48,757 nt of DNA from Salisapilia sapeloensis (lineage: Eukaryota; Oomycota; Peronosporomycetes; Peronosporales; Salisapiliaceae). The position numbers and the translations under genes were made by a program. The notes under the pieces were generated by a model. It worked only from the letters and a program-made list of their open reading frames with translations, ran no database searches and was not told where the DNA came from. Shown here piece after piece: positions 18,665 to 29,056 of this stretch. The DNA is taken from the NCBI GenBank assembly GCA_023334545.1, contig JAADVB010000140.1, positions 1 through 48,757 of the forward strand, written 5' to 3'. Position 1 is the first letter of the stretch. Each line of letters opens with the position of its first letter.

Positions 18665-20514
18665 ATGAGCATTAAAGACCAAGCAACTGCTCAGCAACTT
18701 TGCGATATGGATGAGCCATCCATTGTGCGGGGAAATAGATGCATGACGGATGCAGACCTGTTGCTGTCTTCTCAGGAAGATGAAAACACGGCAGTGAACC
18801 AAGTAGGCCACTCTTCTGCACTGCGCAAACGCAGAGCCGATGAAGTCGTCCAGAGACATGCTGGCCGAGCGATTGTGACTCCGGATCGACCAGTACAGAA
18901 ACTTCAGAAACGGACGGCAGCAGGCTTAATGCTATCGCCTCGCACAGCGCAAGCTCCACTGCACACAAAGAAAGAGGCAAGTATTTACATATTTATTGTT
19001 CCTGTCTTTATAATTTATGATTAGAAGAACATGTAGATCAAGGACAATGTCCACGGACTCATGGTCTTTGAGCCTGTCTGCATGCGGATTATCGACACTA
19101 TTCAGGTAAAGCGAGCAATGGCATTTACTATCCTGCACTATCCAGAACTGACTCTGGCCACTAGTTCCAGCGACTGCGCCATCTTCATCAACTAGGAGCT
19201 GCCCACCACGTCTACATTGGAGCTACGCACTCTCGTTTCGAGCACTGTCTTGGTGTCGCCCATCTCGCAGAGCAGCTCCTGCTGACCCTGCGACGGCATC
19301 AACCGTGGCTTCCAATCGACGACACTGACATTGTGTGCGTAAAGCTAGCAGGACTCTGCCACGACCTCGGCCACGGACCATTTAGCCACGTCTTTGACGG
19401 CATCTTCCTCTCGCGTTTAAAGCAGTATGGGATCGTACCACGCACCTTTGAGTGGACGCATGAAGAGAACTCTGTAGCGATGCTAGATCACTTGCTCGAG
19501 GCTAATGGCATAAATCTTCGAGATCATGGACTGTGTCCTGTTCGAGACTTGACGTTTATTAAAGAGTTGATCCTCGGGTGTCCGTTGCAAGAGAACGACG
19601 GACACTTTCGAGGACGACCGGACTCGGCACAACATTTCCTCTATGACATTGTGAACAACGCACACAGCGGTTTGGACGTCGACAAGCTCGACTACTTTCT
19701 TCGAGATGCACAGCAGACAGGGGCTCGAGTATCCTCCTGCGATACGTATTTGCTATTGCATAACATGCGTGTCTTACGAGACCGGCATGCGATCGACAGA
19801 CGACCAGCACTGTGTTTCCCGGAGAAGCTGGTCGGAGCTGTATTGCAGGCGTTCCGTACGCGATACGAGCTCCATCAGACAGTCTACCAGCACAAGGCGA
19901 TTCGAGCGATCGAGTACATGATCTGCGACGCGCTCATTCTTGCCAACGACCATGCGTTAGTGAAAGGTTCTCGTTTGTCAGACGTGTTTGGTAACATGGA
20001 AGCCTTTCAACACGTCGACGACCGGATTCTGTGGCGGATCGAGCAGAGTGAGCTGCCAGCGCTCCAGGCAGCACGAGACCTCTTGACTCGAGTCGCGACG
20101 AAACCGTACTATGAATGTGTGGGCAAGACCAAGGTCACCGAGTATTCTGCGCACATGTCGGAAGACGAGTTGAAGACAGACGTGCTGTCTCTGGTCGACT
20201 TGACGACGGACGATAAGAAGCACGTGATTCTCGAAGTCATGAAGCTACACTTTGGGAAGAAAGACGCAGACCCGATCCAGTACGTCCGTTTCTATTCGAA
20301 AGATGCGGTGAATGACGCAACGTGCTACCAACTACCTCGAGAGGCGTATGAAGTCCATTTGCCGAAACAGTTTATGGAGCACGCCATTCGAGTGTATGTT
20401 CGAGATCCTGCTCTAAAAGTATCCGTCCGAGCGGCGTTTGACCTTTGGAGTTGTCGGGTGAACAAATCCGTCGTGATGCCGATGCCTGGCGTTGGTCTAG
20501 CAAAGATAACGTAA
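18665..20514 (+). CDS. SAMHD1: SAMHD1-like dNTP triphosphohydrolase (HD domain)
   Basis: Family members cut dNTPs to nucleoside and triphosphate and so set dNTP levels. Three exons (18665-18976, 19037-19105, 19165-20514) give 576 residues. Catalytic metal ligands are in place: SRFEHCLG (His about 154), LCHDLGHGPFSH (His-Asp about 193-194) and LDVDKLDYFLRD (Asp about 300). IIDTIQFQRLRHLHQLGAA, WTHEENSV and YQHKAIRAIEYMI are also typical of the SAMHD1 branch. The first 100 residues are polar and low in order; no SAM domain is seen, unlike the vertebrate protein. The first intron uses a GC donor. The next in-frame ATG (18707) could also be the start. Cellular location is not evident. Family roles include nucleotide homeostasis and restriction of viruses in animals; only the former is safely transferred here. 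Confidence 0.9.
18977..19036 (+). other. GC-AG intron in the SAMHD1-like gene
   Basis: This 60-nt intron begins GCAAGT after the codon GAG and ends GTAG. The only nearby GT donor, two bases downstream, would leave the wrong phase. The GC donor restores the conserved family reading KKE-IKDNVHGLMVFEP without a gap. Such donors are a small minority in eukaryotes; this one has the strong AAGT continuation usually seen with GC donors. Confidence 0.7.
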
Positions 20515-21159
20515 TCGAAAGCTGCGCTTTTGTTTGGATAGCTTTGACCTTTCCGCTGCCGTTTGATCTCGTCGTCGCTCACGTCGATCTACGACGGAAG
20601 AGTCCTTTCATTTAAAAATGGACGTGAACAGTTACGACGTTTCTTCTCATCTTCATACTCGTCAACTAGTCTTCCCTGAATGAAGAGTGCTGGTGGACGT
20701 AGCAGATGTCATAATACAGGATTTGTTTACTGATTTCCTCATGTCCATTGGGTATCGAAAAGTGATATCATGTCCGCTAAAAATATACTTCGTGTTCTCT
20801 ACATTCACGCCATCGGTGATGTCCAACCTTCACCGTCTCACTTGTACCCGCCTCTCCGGCTGCCTCGGGTGGGACTCGGAACAATCATCGACACGGCGGC
20901 GTGGCAAACCACGACGGCCAAGATTGCTCGCTCGCCATGGCCTCCAGCTGTCGTGCTGCATACAAAATCCAACATGTCCGACCTAGCCACTATGAGTTCA
21001 AGGTGTCCCGTCCATCGAGTAAGTTTCGAATCGCTAGGTTACAAATGTCATAGCATTGTGCGCCACCATCGCTTCATTTGGCCAGTTGCAAAGGAGAGAG
21101 CAAAGGCAGAGACCCTAGAGCACTAGACCAGACTGCCGTCGGAACAGACACTAGATTAC
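20515..21159. other. Intergenic/leader region with a possible spliced small ORF
   Basis: This region lies between the SAMHD1-like stop and the RING/PX start. There is a good plus-strand intron candidate at 21019-21085 (GTAAGT ... GGCCAG, 67 nt), which may be a 5'-leader intron of the RING/PX gene. If the upstream frame is coding instead, it reads YKIQHVRPSHYEFKVSRPS across the junction to IAKERAKAETLEH and then TAG at 21124-21126, a small protein of unknown type with a possible ATG at 20940-20942. Neither reading can be settled from sequence alone. Confidence 0.3.
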
Positions 21160-22302
21160 ATGGGCATCGACATGATGAATGCCATGCCTACAGACGAATG
21201 GGAGTGGCCGAGCAAAGTCCACCGGTCGCCAAGCAGTCTTGGTGGACCCTTGGCAGCACCTTCCAACAGCGCCGAGTTCACAGCGTCCACGGCTTCCACC
21301 AATGTGTCACTATGTGACTGCGAACAGACTCATTCCACTGGTGCCTTAATGAGCACCAGCGAGCGTATATTGTCCGAGACGGACGATATCATACGCCGCA
21401 AAACCAGCGTCGGCGTGCAAACGGGGCTAACGTGCCCGATCTGCCGAGGCGCAGATGTCGATACGCAGCTGAGTCCATGTGGCCACCACGTACACGCCAA
21501 GTGCTTCAAGCAGGCCGTGCAAACTGGGCTCGAGTGTCCGACCTGCCACCACCACGTCGACGATGTCCACGCCGCGTATTCCTGTCCGTCATTCTTGGGG
21601 GCGACCATCAGCATGGAGAAAGATCGTCGCAATGGAGCATCCTTCTCCACCACGTCTCCGGACGAAGAAGAAGAAGACGACGCCTTCGAGTGGGGCTGGT
21701 TTGAAGACTTTGACGATGACGAGTACGAGCGATCTTCCGAGCTTGCGCTCGCCAACAACGGTCTGAAAGGCCACAAAGCGGCTGACATGTACAGCCGTCG
21801 GTCTTTCCCGGCATCATCGCTTCAACCAGCCGCGCTGTTGAATCGGGACAATGATAATACGTTTGAAGTGTGCCGCACGTTTCCTCCTCTGCGCCCTCAG
21901 TACGACCTTCAATACAGTGAAAGTACGATCCCCTGGGTTCAGTCGCTGTCGAGTCACCGCCACTTGGCAGTCAAGATCCAAGTGCGCAGCTTCCGTATTG
22001 TCGAAAGCGCCGTGAGCAAGGCGCAGCATGCCGAATTCCTGTTGGAACTACAGATTGAAGGCAAATACATGACTACCTGGCGTCGGTTCTCGCGTATCCG
22101 TGACTTTGTCAACACGCTCAGCGCGTCCGAATACAAGGAAACGATGGCTGCGTGGCGAAGAGTCGAGGCTGCTGGCAGGTGGTTCTACCGGTTGGAACTA
22201 AGCTACCTACACCAACGATGCCAGTACCTGGAACGATTTGCCCACGCTCTTTTAATCGAGGCACCGAATGCTCACACCTTGGCCGAGTTGTTCGAGTGCT
22301 AA
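21160..22302 (+). CDS. RING-finger plus PX-domain protein (putative E3 ubiquitin ligase)
   Basis: This 380-residue single-exon protein has a RING-type zinc finger at about 92-129: CPIC, then PCGHHVHAKC, then CPTC, giving the eight Cys/His ligands of a RING-H2-like finger. An acidic run (DEEEEDDAFEWGWFEDFDDD) lies near 167-186. The C-terminal third, from about 268, resembles a PX phosphoinositide-binding domain: VKIQVRSFRIVESAV, then LLELQIEGKYMTTWRRFSRI, then RDFV, with the basic R-R-F-S loop expected for lipid contact, then helices to the end. RING proteins usually recruit E2 enzymes, and PX domains usually target endosomal membranes. The combined role, ubiquitination at endosomes, is inference. 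The start is ATG 21160. It sits downstream of the SAMHD1-like gene in the same orientation. Confidence 0.8.
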   Translation: MGIDMMNAMPTDEWEWPSKVHRSPSSLGGPLAAPSNSAEFTASTASTNVSLCDCEQTHSTGALMSTSERILSETDDIIRRKTSVGVQTGLTCPICRGADVDTQLSPCGHHVHAKCFKQAVQTGLECPTCHHHVDDVHAAYSCPSFLGATISMEKDRRNGASFSTTSPDEEEEDDAFEWGWFEDFDDDEYERSSELALANNGLKGHKAADMYSRRSFPASSLQPAALLNRDNDNTFEVCRTFPPLRPQYDLQYSESTIPWVQSLSSHRHLAVKIQVRSFRIVESAVSKAQHAEFLLELQIEGKYMTTWRRFSRIRDFVNTLSASEYKETMAAWRRVEAAGRWFYRLELSYLHQRCQYLERFAHALLIEAPNAHTLAELFEC

Positions 22303-23932
22303 GGCCGCAGATCAAGTCACACGAAATGTACAACTAAGATACGATTTGTATTTAACAATAAATAAGAGCTTGCTTAAAATCAAATGCATCCACATCCTTT
22401 GCATGCCGTTGCTTTACCAGGGGTGCTTGGTTCCTGCACGCGCGAGCATCACAGTTGAAAATTATGCACAGCATATATGATTTTCCCACGTAATAATTCA
22501 TTTCGACCCTTATACATTCACTTGTTCGTTTTTAATAGAAACACGTCTAGGATATTGCCAGGGGAAGCGTCGAGAGGTAGCCAACGTAGAAAGCATCGCT
22601 GGACACGTATGTATAGAGCGACTATGCTATACGAACGTAGTCTTTGTGCAGTCAACGTCTTCCAATTTAGTCACGCTCCTTGAAGATGCAACTTGAAGTA
22701 CCTTCATCGATGTCTCGACGGCCGTACGTCAGAAATATTTCCTCGTTCTCATGAAGCACGCGCGAGATTATCTCAACTTTCCGGATAATTGCCTGGTTGA
22801 CGCACGTCTGTCATTGCTGCCTTTACCACCCTCCAGGTTACCACATGAATAAGATCCCCGAACTGTCATACCAATCAGTATAGAAAACATCTATGTCTGC
22901 GGATGCTCTTTTAAAATATTATGCATGACAATTTTCAGTCACCACTAATTGGAAGGATCATGATCGCCTGCTAATAGCACTTGCTCGCTACAACGATAGA
23001 TGCAATCACACACGAAACTTGTAGCTTCTTACTTAAAAACAAGGCAGTGTCAAGAAAGAGATAAGCACAGACTTGCGAGTAAAAGCCAAAGTTATTAGAG
23101 TATATTTGGTTCAACAGTGGACATGACAATGCTAGTAAAGACCTTCGCGTATACTCGAAATCGAAACCGGATATCGCGCTTGCTGCCATGAGTATGGAGG
23201 AGGGAGCGAATTACGTTTCCAGTGACGTGGAAACTCAGGGGCCATGCCGTTCACAAATACCATCAGGCATCCGCCTTCTTGCTCGCGTGGCAAGATCAGA
23301 TTCCTCTTATTCAAGGAGGGAGCCGTGGTGATAGAATGGGTGTCTACTCCACCATTTGTGGCTTTAGCATGATTAAAGTCGATCTTAAAAGGTCATCACA
23401 GGCTCACCGACTGCCCATACTTATCCACTAACACGAAACCTGGGAAACTGTTGGCACGATTCACTTAAAACGCAAGATTCAACAAAACGAAAGCACTGGC
23501 TTTCATTTTCTTCAACCGTGAGCAGACGAAGAGCGCGTGATGCGACTTTTAAAAGTTGCGTAACTGGTGGGTACGTTTGTGTACGTCGTCCACGGCGGAC
23601 TTCTCAAGCGTTGTGCCTACGTCTGTCAACCTGACGAAGAGAAAATTGGTCGCGGCATGGGGTTACATCCCAAATTACAGCTTTTGCTCATGGCTACATT
23701 CCATCTAGCTATATATAGCTTGTGTACCAATATCATAAGTGAATGCCGAAAGCAAACGAGATTTACGCAAGTCTGCTTCTTGGTCAGTTTCCATTTAGCG
23801 GATACCGATGCTAATGTAAGAGATGCCAATTGATTTGGATTTCTTGTAAGCATACTGCAAGTGTGTCTAAAAATAGCTTCACTAGTTTAATCAAGACTAC
23901 CACTTCGTCGAAGCGGGAGCATCGACTCAACG
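22303..23932. other. Long intergenic stretch with no supported gene
   Basis: This 1.6-kb AT-richer region has only short frames. Two minus-strand frames with an ATG (22971-23189, 72 codons with a hydrophobic end; 23626-23853, 75 codons) and the overlapping open frame at 23132-23314 show no family resemblance, and the first and third overlap each other. No terminal repeats or transposase motifs were noticed. It may contain regulatory DNA for the large EF-hand gene or old decayed sequence. Confidence 0.45.
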
Positions 23933-26900
23933 ATGAAGAAGGCAGTCGTCAGCTACAACTCCATGGGGGAAAAGAGCATTAAATGGATGGATGTACCTTC
24001 ATTTGTGCCTGTCAAGGTGAGACGAGCAAGAGGAATTACAACTAGTCCTATTGGCGATAGAATTGGTAATCAAAAAGAGGTGCACGTGCCCCGACCTATG
24101 TCGAGTAGCCGACGATCTGAAACATCGGAAGAGCAACTGGATGATCCAGAAGTCATCACAAATACCACACCGATGGAAGTACATGATCAGACTCTTTTAC
24201 AAAGCATGCCAGTTTCTACGAGCTCCATCGACAAACTCGCGCCAGGAAACTCAGCAAAGCAGCGAGTACTCAGCCCTTCTTTTGCTCAAAACCCATGCTA
24301 TATGCCCCCAGACAGTAGAGTTTTACAAGCGCTGCACATCCCTGCTGAATTCCGATGCTGCTGGATCAAAGACTCCTGTTGGTGCGCCTCTCCTTCTCAA
24401 TTTAGCGTACTGTGGATAAACGACACGGACGAAAGCGAGACAAAGCAAATGTGCAAGGGCTGCCATAGACAGCAGCATGTTTTGAAGCTACATCGAGCCA
24501 AGTACTCTCCGCTGTTTTCCTTGCGCATGATCCTCGACATCATTGCTGATGTATATGACCGACTCGTCGCGCCTAGCCAAGTCGCAATTGCAGGAGCCTA
24601 CTCGATGCCTAGTTCTAATACCGACTTGTCCATCCACGAAACCTTATATGCTGTGCTATTGCAGCGATATGGAACACAGCAACTGTCCCAAGAGAAACTT
24701 ATGCATCTATTTGTTTCGACCACGCACTTCCTAGATGTGGACGCTATCGTTGTCTTCTGCGAACTCCTAGGTATATACCGCGAATACGACATACCCATGC
24801 AAATGCAGCCTTCAAACCTTGTCGTGGCCGTGTGTGTCAGTTGTTATTCGTGGCTTTATTCTCGCGCAATGGTTTGGAATGGCGCAGAAATCATCCGCCG
24901 GAAAAGAAAAAAGCGAATTCGTGATCGAGATAAGGATGATCTGAGAGCTGTGGAAAGCGGAAAGCGGACGCATTGGCAATTTGCGTCTCTCGACCACGCG
25001 AGCAAGTGCGCTCACGACGTCTTAGGCTATCCACTTGTCGGTCCAACAATGCTGCGCAATGTTTTGGACTACATGACGGCTTTTTCGCAGTCGCACATGG
25101 TAGCTCCGCCTGCCTTTCAAGATCTCGAGTATGCACAGGATTCTGTCAATTGTTCATGGCTCGAAGTCCACCGATTTCTTCGTGTAATTATCGGTGAGTG
25201 GAAACAACACAGCTATACATTTCACTTTGCAGACCAGGCGATATTTGCAGAGCCCATGCGTCGGGCGGCAGGGAACAAGTTGAAAGAGTTACTTGTGCGG
25301 AAGCTGCGTCTGATTTTAAGCTGCTTCGTATTCTATGACCAGGACAGGGTTGGTGTGATGACAAGCCCAGACTTTAGTGATGTATTACGACGTCTTCGAT
25401 ACCTCTGGCCAAACGAATGTGTGACGAAGGAAGAAGCACGAAGCGGTAAGGAAGTGTCTCTTACTTTTGAGAACACGGTATTGGCAGCAAAAGCTAGGTT
25501 TGCAGACTCAGACCACGATGGGCAGATCTGTTACTTGGACTTTTGGGCAGTGATGTATGTCGTCGGGATGAAGACAGGGGACTTGCTGAAATTTAGGGAG
25601 ATACCAGCATTCTGTAAGGATTACAAGCTCGAAGTTCCATCGGATATGAAAGCTTTGCTTTTAAAATACATGAAAAGCGCTTGCTTACTTGTGCTACCGA
25701 AAGGACTGGAACTAGAAGAGAGCACGAGTGAATCTACGGTCGAACGACAGCGGAAGAAGAGGGCAGGAGGATTACATGACGGTTTCTTTGACCCCAACCG
25801 AACCTTAGGAGCGTCTTTAGCAGCAGAACGACTGGTGGAAGAAGCACATGGCTCCACCAAGTCCACGCCTATGCTTCATATTGATGGCACAAAGCCTGCT
25901 ATGATACACAGCATCAGCACTCCTACACTGGAAAAAGGGGGTCAAAGTACTTTGTCATATGACGGTGTGTATGCAGATGCCAAGTACGGTCGGCAGCTTG
26001 CAGCTCACAATCGCTCTTGCTACCTTGGACCAGTGCCGAAAAGAAGGGCTTATATAACCCAGTTTTGTTATCCTCCATGTCGTTCCCGACAAATCCTAGC
26101 TCCACTACCATTACTTGATCGTCAAGAACAAGGTGGTGGTGTTGTACCTCAGTCGTACGATATGACTTGTAATAACGACTCCGATGCATGTGCTCAATCA
26201 TACGCCGAACTCGTATACCATTTTCCGTTCGTTGATCCGCACTATCGACGACTGCCATTCGCACCTCGTGATGCGGATGGAAAAAATCTTCGCCAAGTTA
26301 CCAGTCATTTTAAAGGATTTTCCTCCGAGAGCACAGATGATGAGGATAAGAAAGAATGGGAGACGCGGATGGCGATGTACGTCAAGCACATGGAACATGA
26401 GCAGCTTGAGAATCGACAAAAAGCATTAAACTTCTTAAAGGAAAAGCGGGAGCGACGTCGACAAGTAGTGGGCTTGGCAACAAACCCATTTCCTGCTTTA
26501 AAGCATGTACATTCATCCACAGTATCTGCTTCTGTGGGAACTCCTTCGGTAGAGGATGATCAACTGCTCATTGTGCCTAGTTTAGATTCGAACGAAGTGG
26601 AGAGTTTGTCTCTTCCCAGCAGCAGTGGGAACCATCAAAATGTCGTGAGGTCGTCTCTCTCTCCAGATTGTCTAGGCATGAACGCCAAAGTAAACAGTAA
26701 TGTATCGCGTCTAAGTGTCTCTGCGAGCTCATCAAATGTTGAGGAAGACGGAGAAGATTGGTATGTGGAAGCCACAGTTCCGATCATTGATGAAGACACC
26801 CTACAAGAGTTGGAAAGTGACAATGGAAACGATCAAAACTCTGAAGGTACTTCATCTTCCGAAAATGGCACGAACCAGCCCACTCTCGACCCAGGTCTTG

Positions 26901-28702
26901 ACGTAGACCAGGAAACCTATTCGGCAACGATTGAGAGCCCACCGAAGTCCAAGACACCTCCAAAGACACTCACAAAGCCATCAGAGGCTCTACCAACAGA
27001 AGGAGTTAAGCAAAGTCCACAGAATTCTAGTCCTGTAGTATCCCCTATGATATCGAAGCTGGAGGAACAGTCTGTGACAAAGTCTGCGGTGAAAGAGTTG
27101 AAGCCTCCTGCGATTTGTCGTGGTACTAACAAGAAAAACCTTGCGTTTTTAAAGAAGCGCGATCAAGACAACAATATCAAGTCCGGTCAAGACAATACGG
27201 GCAAGCTAAATTCGCCAGTCGATACGGTGGATATAAGTGAATCAAAGGAAGAAGGAGGCTATTCGCATCCTACTTATCACTTTACGAATTATAAAACAAG
27301 TAAAGACGCTGTGGACGAAAAGGAAGTCAGTGTCAGCTCAAAAGCTGAGAGTCCGGTCGAGTTGCAGGTTGTGCAAGAGGAAATTAGTAAGAAAGAGGAT
27401 GTGCCTTCGGTACAGAGACGCTCGGTTCCTGTAAGTTGGAAAAGGTGGGATAATCCAGAGGTTTCCATTGTATTTAGTGAAGATTCAGACAATTGGATGA
27501 AGACAAAGTGGTCTGTAATGTTTGATCGGGTGGAAGCATCAGTCATGTCCCCCGTACGAAGTGACTTTGCAGCTCGAGAAAAGATGCAGCGGGAGATTGA
27601 GCAGGAGCAGCAGATGCTCATGAATAAGCGCGTAGAACAGCAAGCTGAAGATATGAAGAAGCTTCAACATCTAGAGGAGGAGCATCGTAATGACGGCGAA
27701 GGTTCTAGCCACCAGAGGAAAAGAAAAAACCCTCAGGAAGCTGAGATTAAGGCTACTTTCCGCCATCAACGTGTACACCGGCAAAGTCTACCTACAATGC
27801 CTAATGAACTTGTATTAGGGAAAGCAGAGCAAGGTGAGTGTTTCGATGTCGAGAACCAAGTGCTATACTACTCCTTCTTGCTACCTTCGGACGAGACGAT
27901 TCATATCCTCACTGTAAAATTAAAGCTATTGTGCGGTAACGCTGAAGCATTCATGTCCATTGATACAACTGCCCCGAGTGCTACCGACCACATGTGGAAA
28001 TCTTTTACACGAGTTTCAACCGACAAAAGCGACAAGGACGAGGGGCCGAAGATCATCATCTATGCTCCAGAGATAGAAAAATTGCTGAGAAAAGTAAAAG
28101 CTGATGATGGGATGCTGTCATTCTATATTGCTGTCAAAGCATCCGTGCTTCCTACTCGATTTGCCATAAGCGTCATTTCGTCTGGGCAAAAAGTGGAACC
28201 AAACAAAGCGATACAGACTGTCGATGGCTTGATAAAGAAGTTTAATGACTTGTGTAGCTCCTTTGAGCAAAACTCATTGACGTCTGGTTCGTTCGAAAAC
28301 GCCTTATACGGCACACGAGCATGGGTGGCAGCAACTCGCGACGACGATGACGCATATCTCTCCGATGACTCTCCTCGGCTATTCCAGCAGCTTCTAGAGT
28401 CACTTGGTAAGCAACCGAGTGATGACTTGTCTTTAGCTGCAAAGCAGCCATATGATGTCAATGCACTCTCGACAGAGATGTTGGAAGATGAAAAGCAAAA
28501 GGCATCGCATCTCGATGCACATAAATCGGCAAAAATGGTGCTTCGAAGACGCGTTCAGCGTCTAGAAAGACTGGTACGAAAGCGCAAACAGCAGCGTTTA
28601 TCCCCTATAAAAGATAGCGTCCGTGGTGGAAGAATGCAAACACCAGAGCTTGTAGCCTACAGCTTAAGCGAATTGAAACATGGTAGGCACTCACAGCTAT
28701 GA
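23933..28702 (+). CDS. Large EF-hand protein of unknown function
   Basis: This is a single uninterrupted 1589-codon frame starting with ATG at 23933. Near residues 142-180 a Cys cluster (SCWCASPSQF, then MCKGCHRQQ) could bind zinc. Around 470-545 there is an EF-hand pair: FYDQDRVGVMTSPDF (weak loop) and FADSDHDGQICYLDFWAV, a nearly canonical D-x-D-x-D-G loop with Asp instead of Glu at position 12. A low-complexity polar middle follows, rich in Ser, Lys and Glu, with helical stretches such as EHEQLENRQKALNFLKEKRE. Near 1300-1430 lies a beta-rich segment (VLYYSFLLPSDETIHILTVK, FYIAVKASVLPTRFAISVIS) that has the look of a beta-sandwich. The end is a basic helix (VLRRRVQRLERLVRKRKQQR). I do not recognise the family. 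Calcium binding is likely from the loops; everything else is open. Confidence 0.85.
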   Translation: MKKAVVSYNSMGEKSIKWMDVPSFVPVKVRRARGITTSPIGDRIGNQKEVHVPRPMSSSRRSETSEEQLDDPEVITNTTPMEVHDQTLLQSMPVSTSSIDKLAPGNSAKQRVLSPSFAQNPCYMPPDSRVLQALHIPAEFRCCWIKDSCWCASPSQFSVLWINDTDESETKQMCKGCHRQQHVLKLHRAKYSPLFSLRMILDIIADVYDRLVAPSQVAIAGAYSMPSSNTDLSIHETLYAVLLQRYGTQQLSQEKLMHLFVSTTHFLDVDAIVVFCELLGIYREYDIPMQMQPSNLVVAVCVSCYSWLYSRAMVWNGAEIIRRKRKKRIRDRDKDDLRAVESGKRTHWQFASLDHASKCAHDVLGYPLVGPTMLRNVLDYMTAFSQSHMVAPPAFQDLEYAQDSVNCSWLEVHRFLRVIIGEWKQHSYTFHFADQAIFAEPMRRAAGNKLKELLVRKLRLILSCFVFYDQDRVGVMTSPDFSDVLRRLRYLWPNECVTKEEARSGKEVSLTFENTVLAAKARFADSDHDGQICYLDFWAVMYVVGMKTGDLLKFREIPAFCKDYKLEVPSDMKALLLKYMKSACLLVLPKGLELEESTSESTVERQRKKRAGGLHDGFFDPNRTLGASLAAERLVEEAHGSTKSTPMLHIDGTKPAMIHSISTPTLEKGGQSTLSYDGVYADAKYGRQLAAHNRSCYLGPVPKRRAYITQFCYPPCRSRQILAPLPLLDRQEQGGGVVPQSYDMTCNNDSDACAQSYAELVYHFPFVDPHYRRLPFAPRDADGKNLRQVTSHFKGFSSESTDDEDKKEWETRMAMYVKHMEHEQLENRQKALNFLKEKRERRRQVVGLATNPFPALKHVHSSTVSASVGTPSVEDDQLLIVPSLDSNEVESLSLPSSSGNHQNVVRSSLSPDCLGMNAKVNSNVSRLSVSASSSNVEEDGEDWYVEATVPIIDEDTLQELESDNGNDQNSEGTSSSENGTNQPTLDPGLDVDQETYSATIESPPKSKTPPKTLTKPSEALPTEGVKQSPQNSSPVVSPMISKLEEQSVTKSAVKELKPPAICRGTNKKNLAFLKKRDQDNNIKSGQDNTGKLNSPVDTVDISESKEEGGYSHPTYHFTNYKTSKDAVDEKEVSVSSKAESPVELQVVQEEISKKEDVPSVQRRSVPVSWKRWDNPEVSIVFSEDSDNWMKTKWSVMFDRVEASVMSPVRSDFAAREKMQREIEQEQQMLMNKRVEQQAEDMKKLQHLEEEHRNDGEGSSHQRKRKNPQEAEIKATFRHQRVHRQSLPTMPNELVLGKAEQGECFDVENQVLYYSFLLPSDETIHILTVKLKLLCGNAEAFMSIDTTAPSATDHMWKSFTRVSTDKSDKDEGPKIIIYAPEIEKLLRKVKADDGMLSFYIAVKASVLPTRFAISVISSGQKVEPNKAIQTVDGLIKKFNDLCSSFEQNSLTSGSFENALYGTRAWVAATRDDDDAYLSDDSPRLFQQLLESLGKQPSDDLSLAAKQPYDVNALSTEMLEDEKQKASHLDAHKSAKMVLRRRVQRLERLVRKRKQQRLSPIKDSVRGGRMQTPELVAYSLSELKHGRHSQL

Positions 28703-28813
28703 GTGGAACTACAGTTAGCCGAAGGTACCGCAGAAGCAGATAGCTGCAATCTGTATGCCTTGTTTCTGGGGGCGTCATCTCTGTGCGGCTTGGCCTAATT
28801 GAAGAGGTGAAGT

Positions 28814-29056
28814 TTATCGTAATATGTACGTAAGAAGCTTATCCAAACGGTTATCGTAGCTAGAGTGGCTATGAATATACCAATCTACCAGAGGAAGATC
28901 TCTCCAATGCTCTTTTAAATGCCATCTGTGCATGTCGCAGCGGGTCCAGGTTGCGAACGAAGGCTGATTATCATGCTCAGTTGCTGTGGATAAAGCTTGT
29001 AGAGGATAAGATTGGAGAGAATGATGTGCAAGACGTCTAGTATACACTAAAACCAT
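28814..29056 (-). CDS. Small hypothetical protein, probable mitochondrial presequence
   Basis: This 80-codon frame has a proper ATG (29054-29056) and TAA. The first 25 or so residues (MVLVYTRRLAHHSLQSYPLQ and onward) are rich in Arg, Ser and Leu and lack acidic residues, as in a mitochondrial targeting peptide. The rest is rich in Trp, His and Asp (TWTRCDMHRWHLKEHWRDLP), a composition unlike random translation. It lies alone between the EF-hand gene and the P5B ATPase gene. No family is recognised. It could be a small mitochondrial complex subunit, or chance, given its size. Confidence 0.45.
   Translation of the reverse strand: MVLVYTRRLAHHSLQSYPLQALSTATEHDNQPSFATWTRCDMHRWHLKEHWRDLPLVDWYIHSHSSYDNRLDKLLTYILR

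Noticed and set aside
18380-18859. Long minus-strand frame across the WLGC/SAMHD1 intergenic region
   Set aside because: It overlaps the first exon of the SAMHD1-like gene antisense and shows no domain.
22971-23853. Short minus-strand frames in the 1.6-kb gap, considered as small membrane proteins or transposon relics
   Set aside because: No family resemblance, two of them overlap each other, and no repeats or element ends were found.
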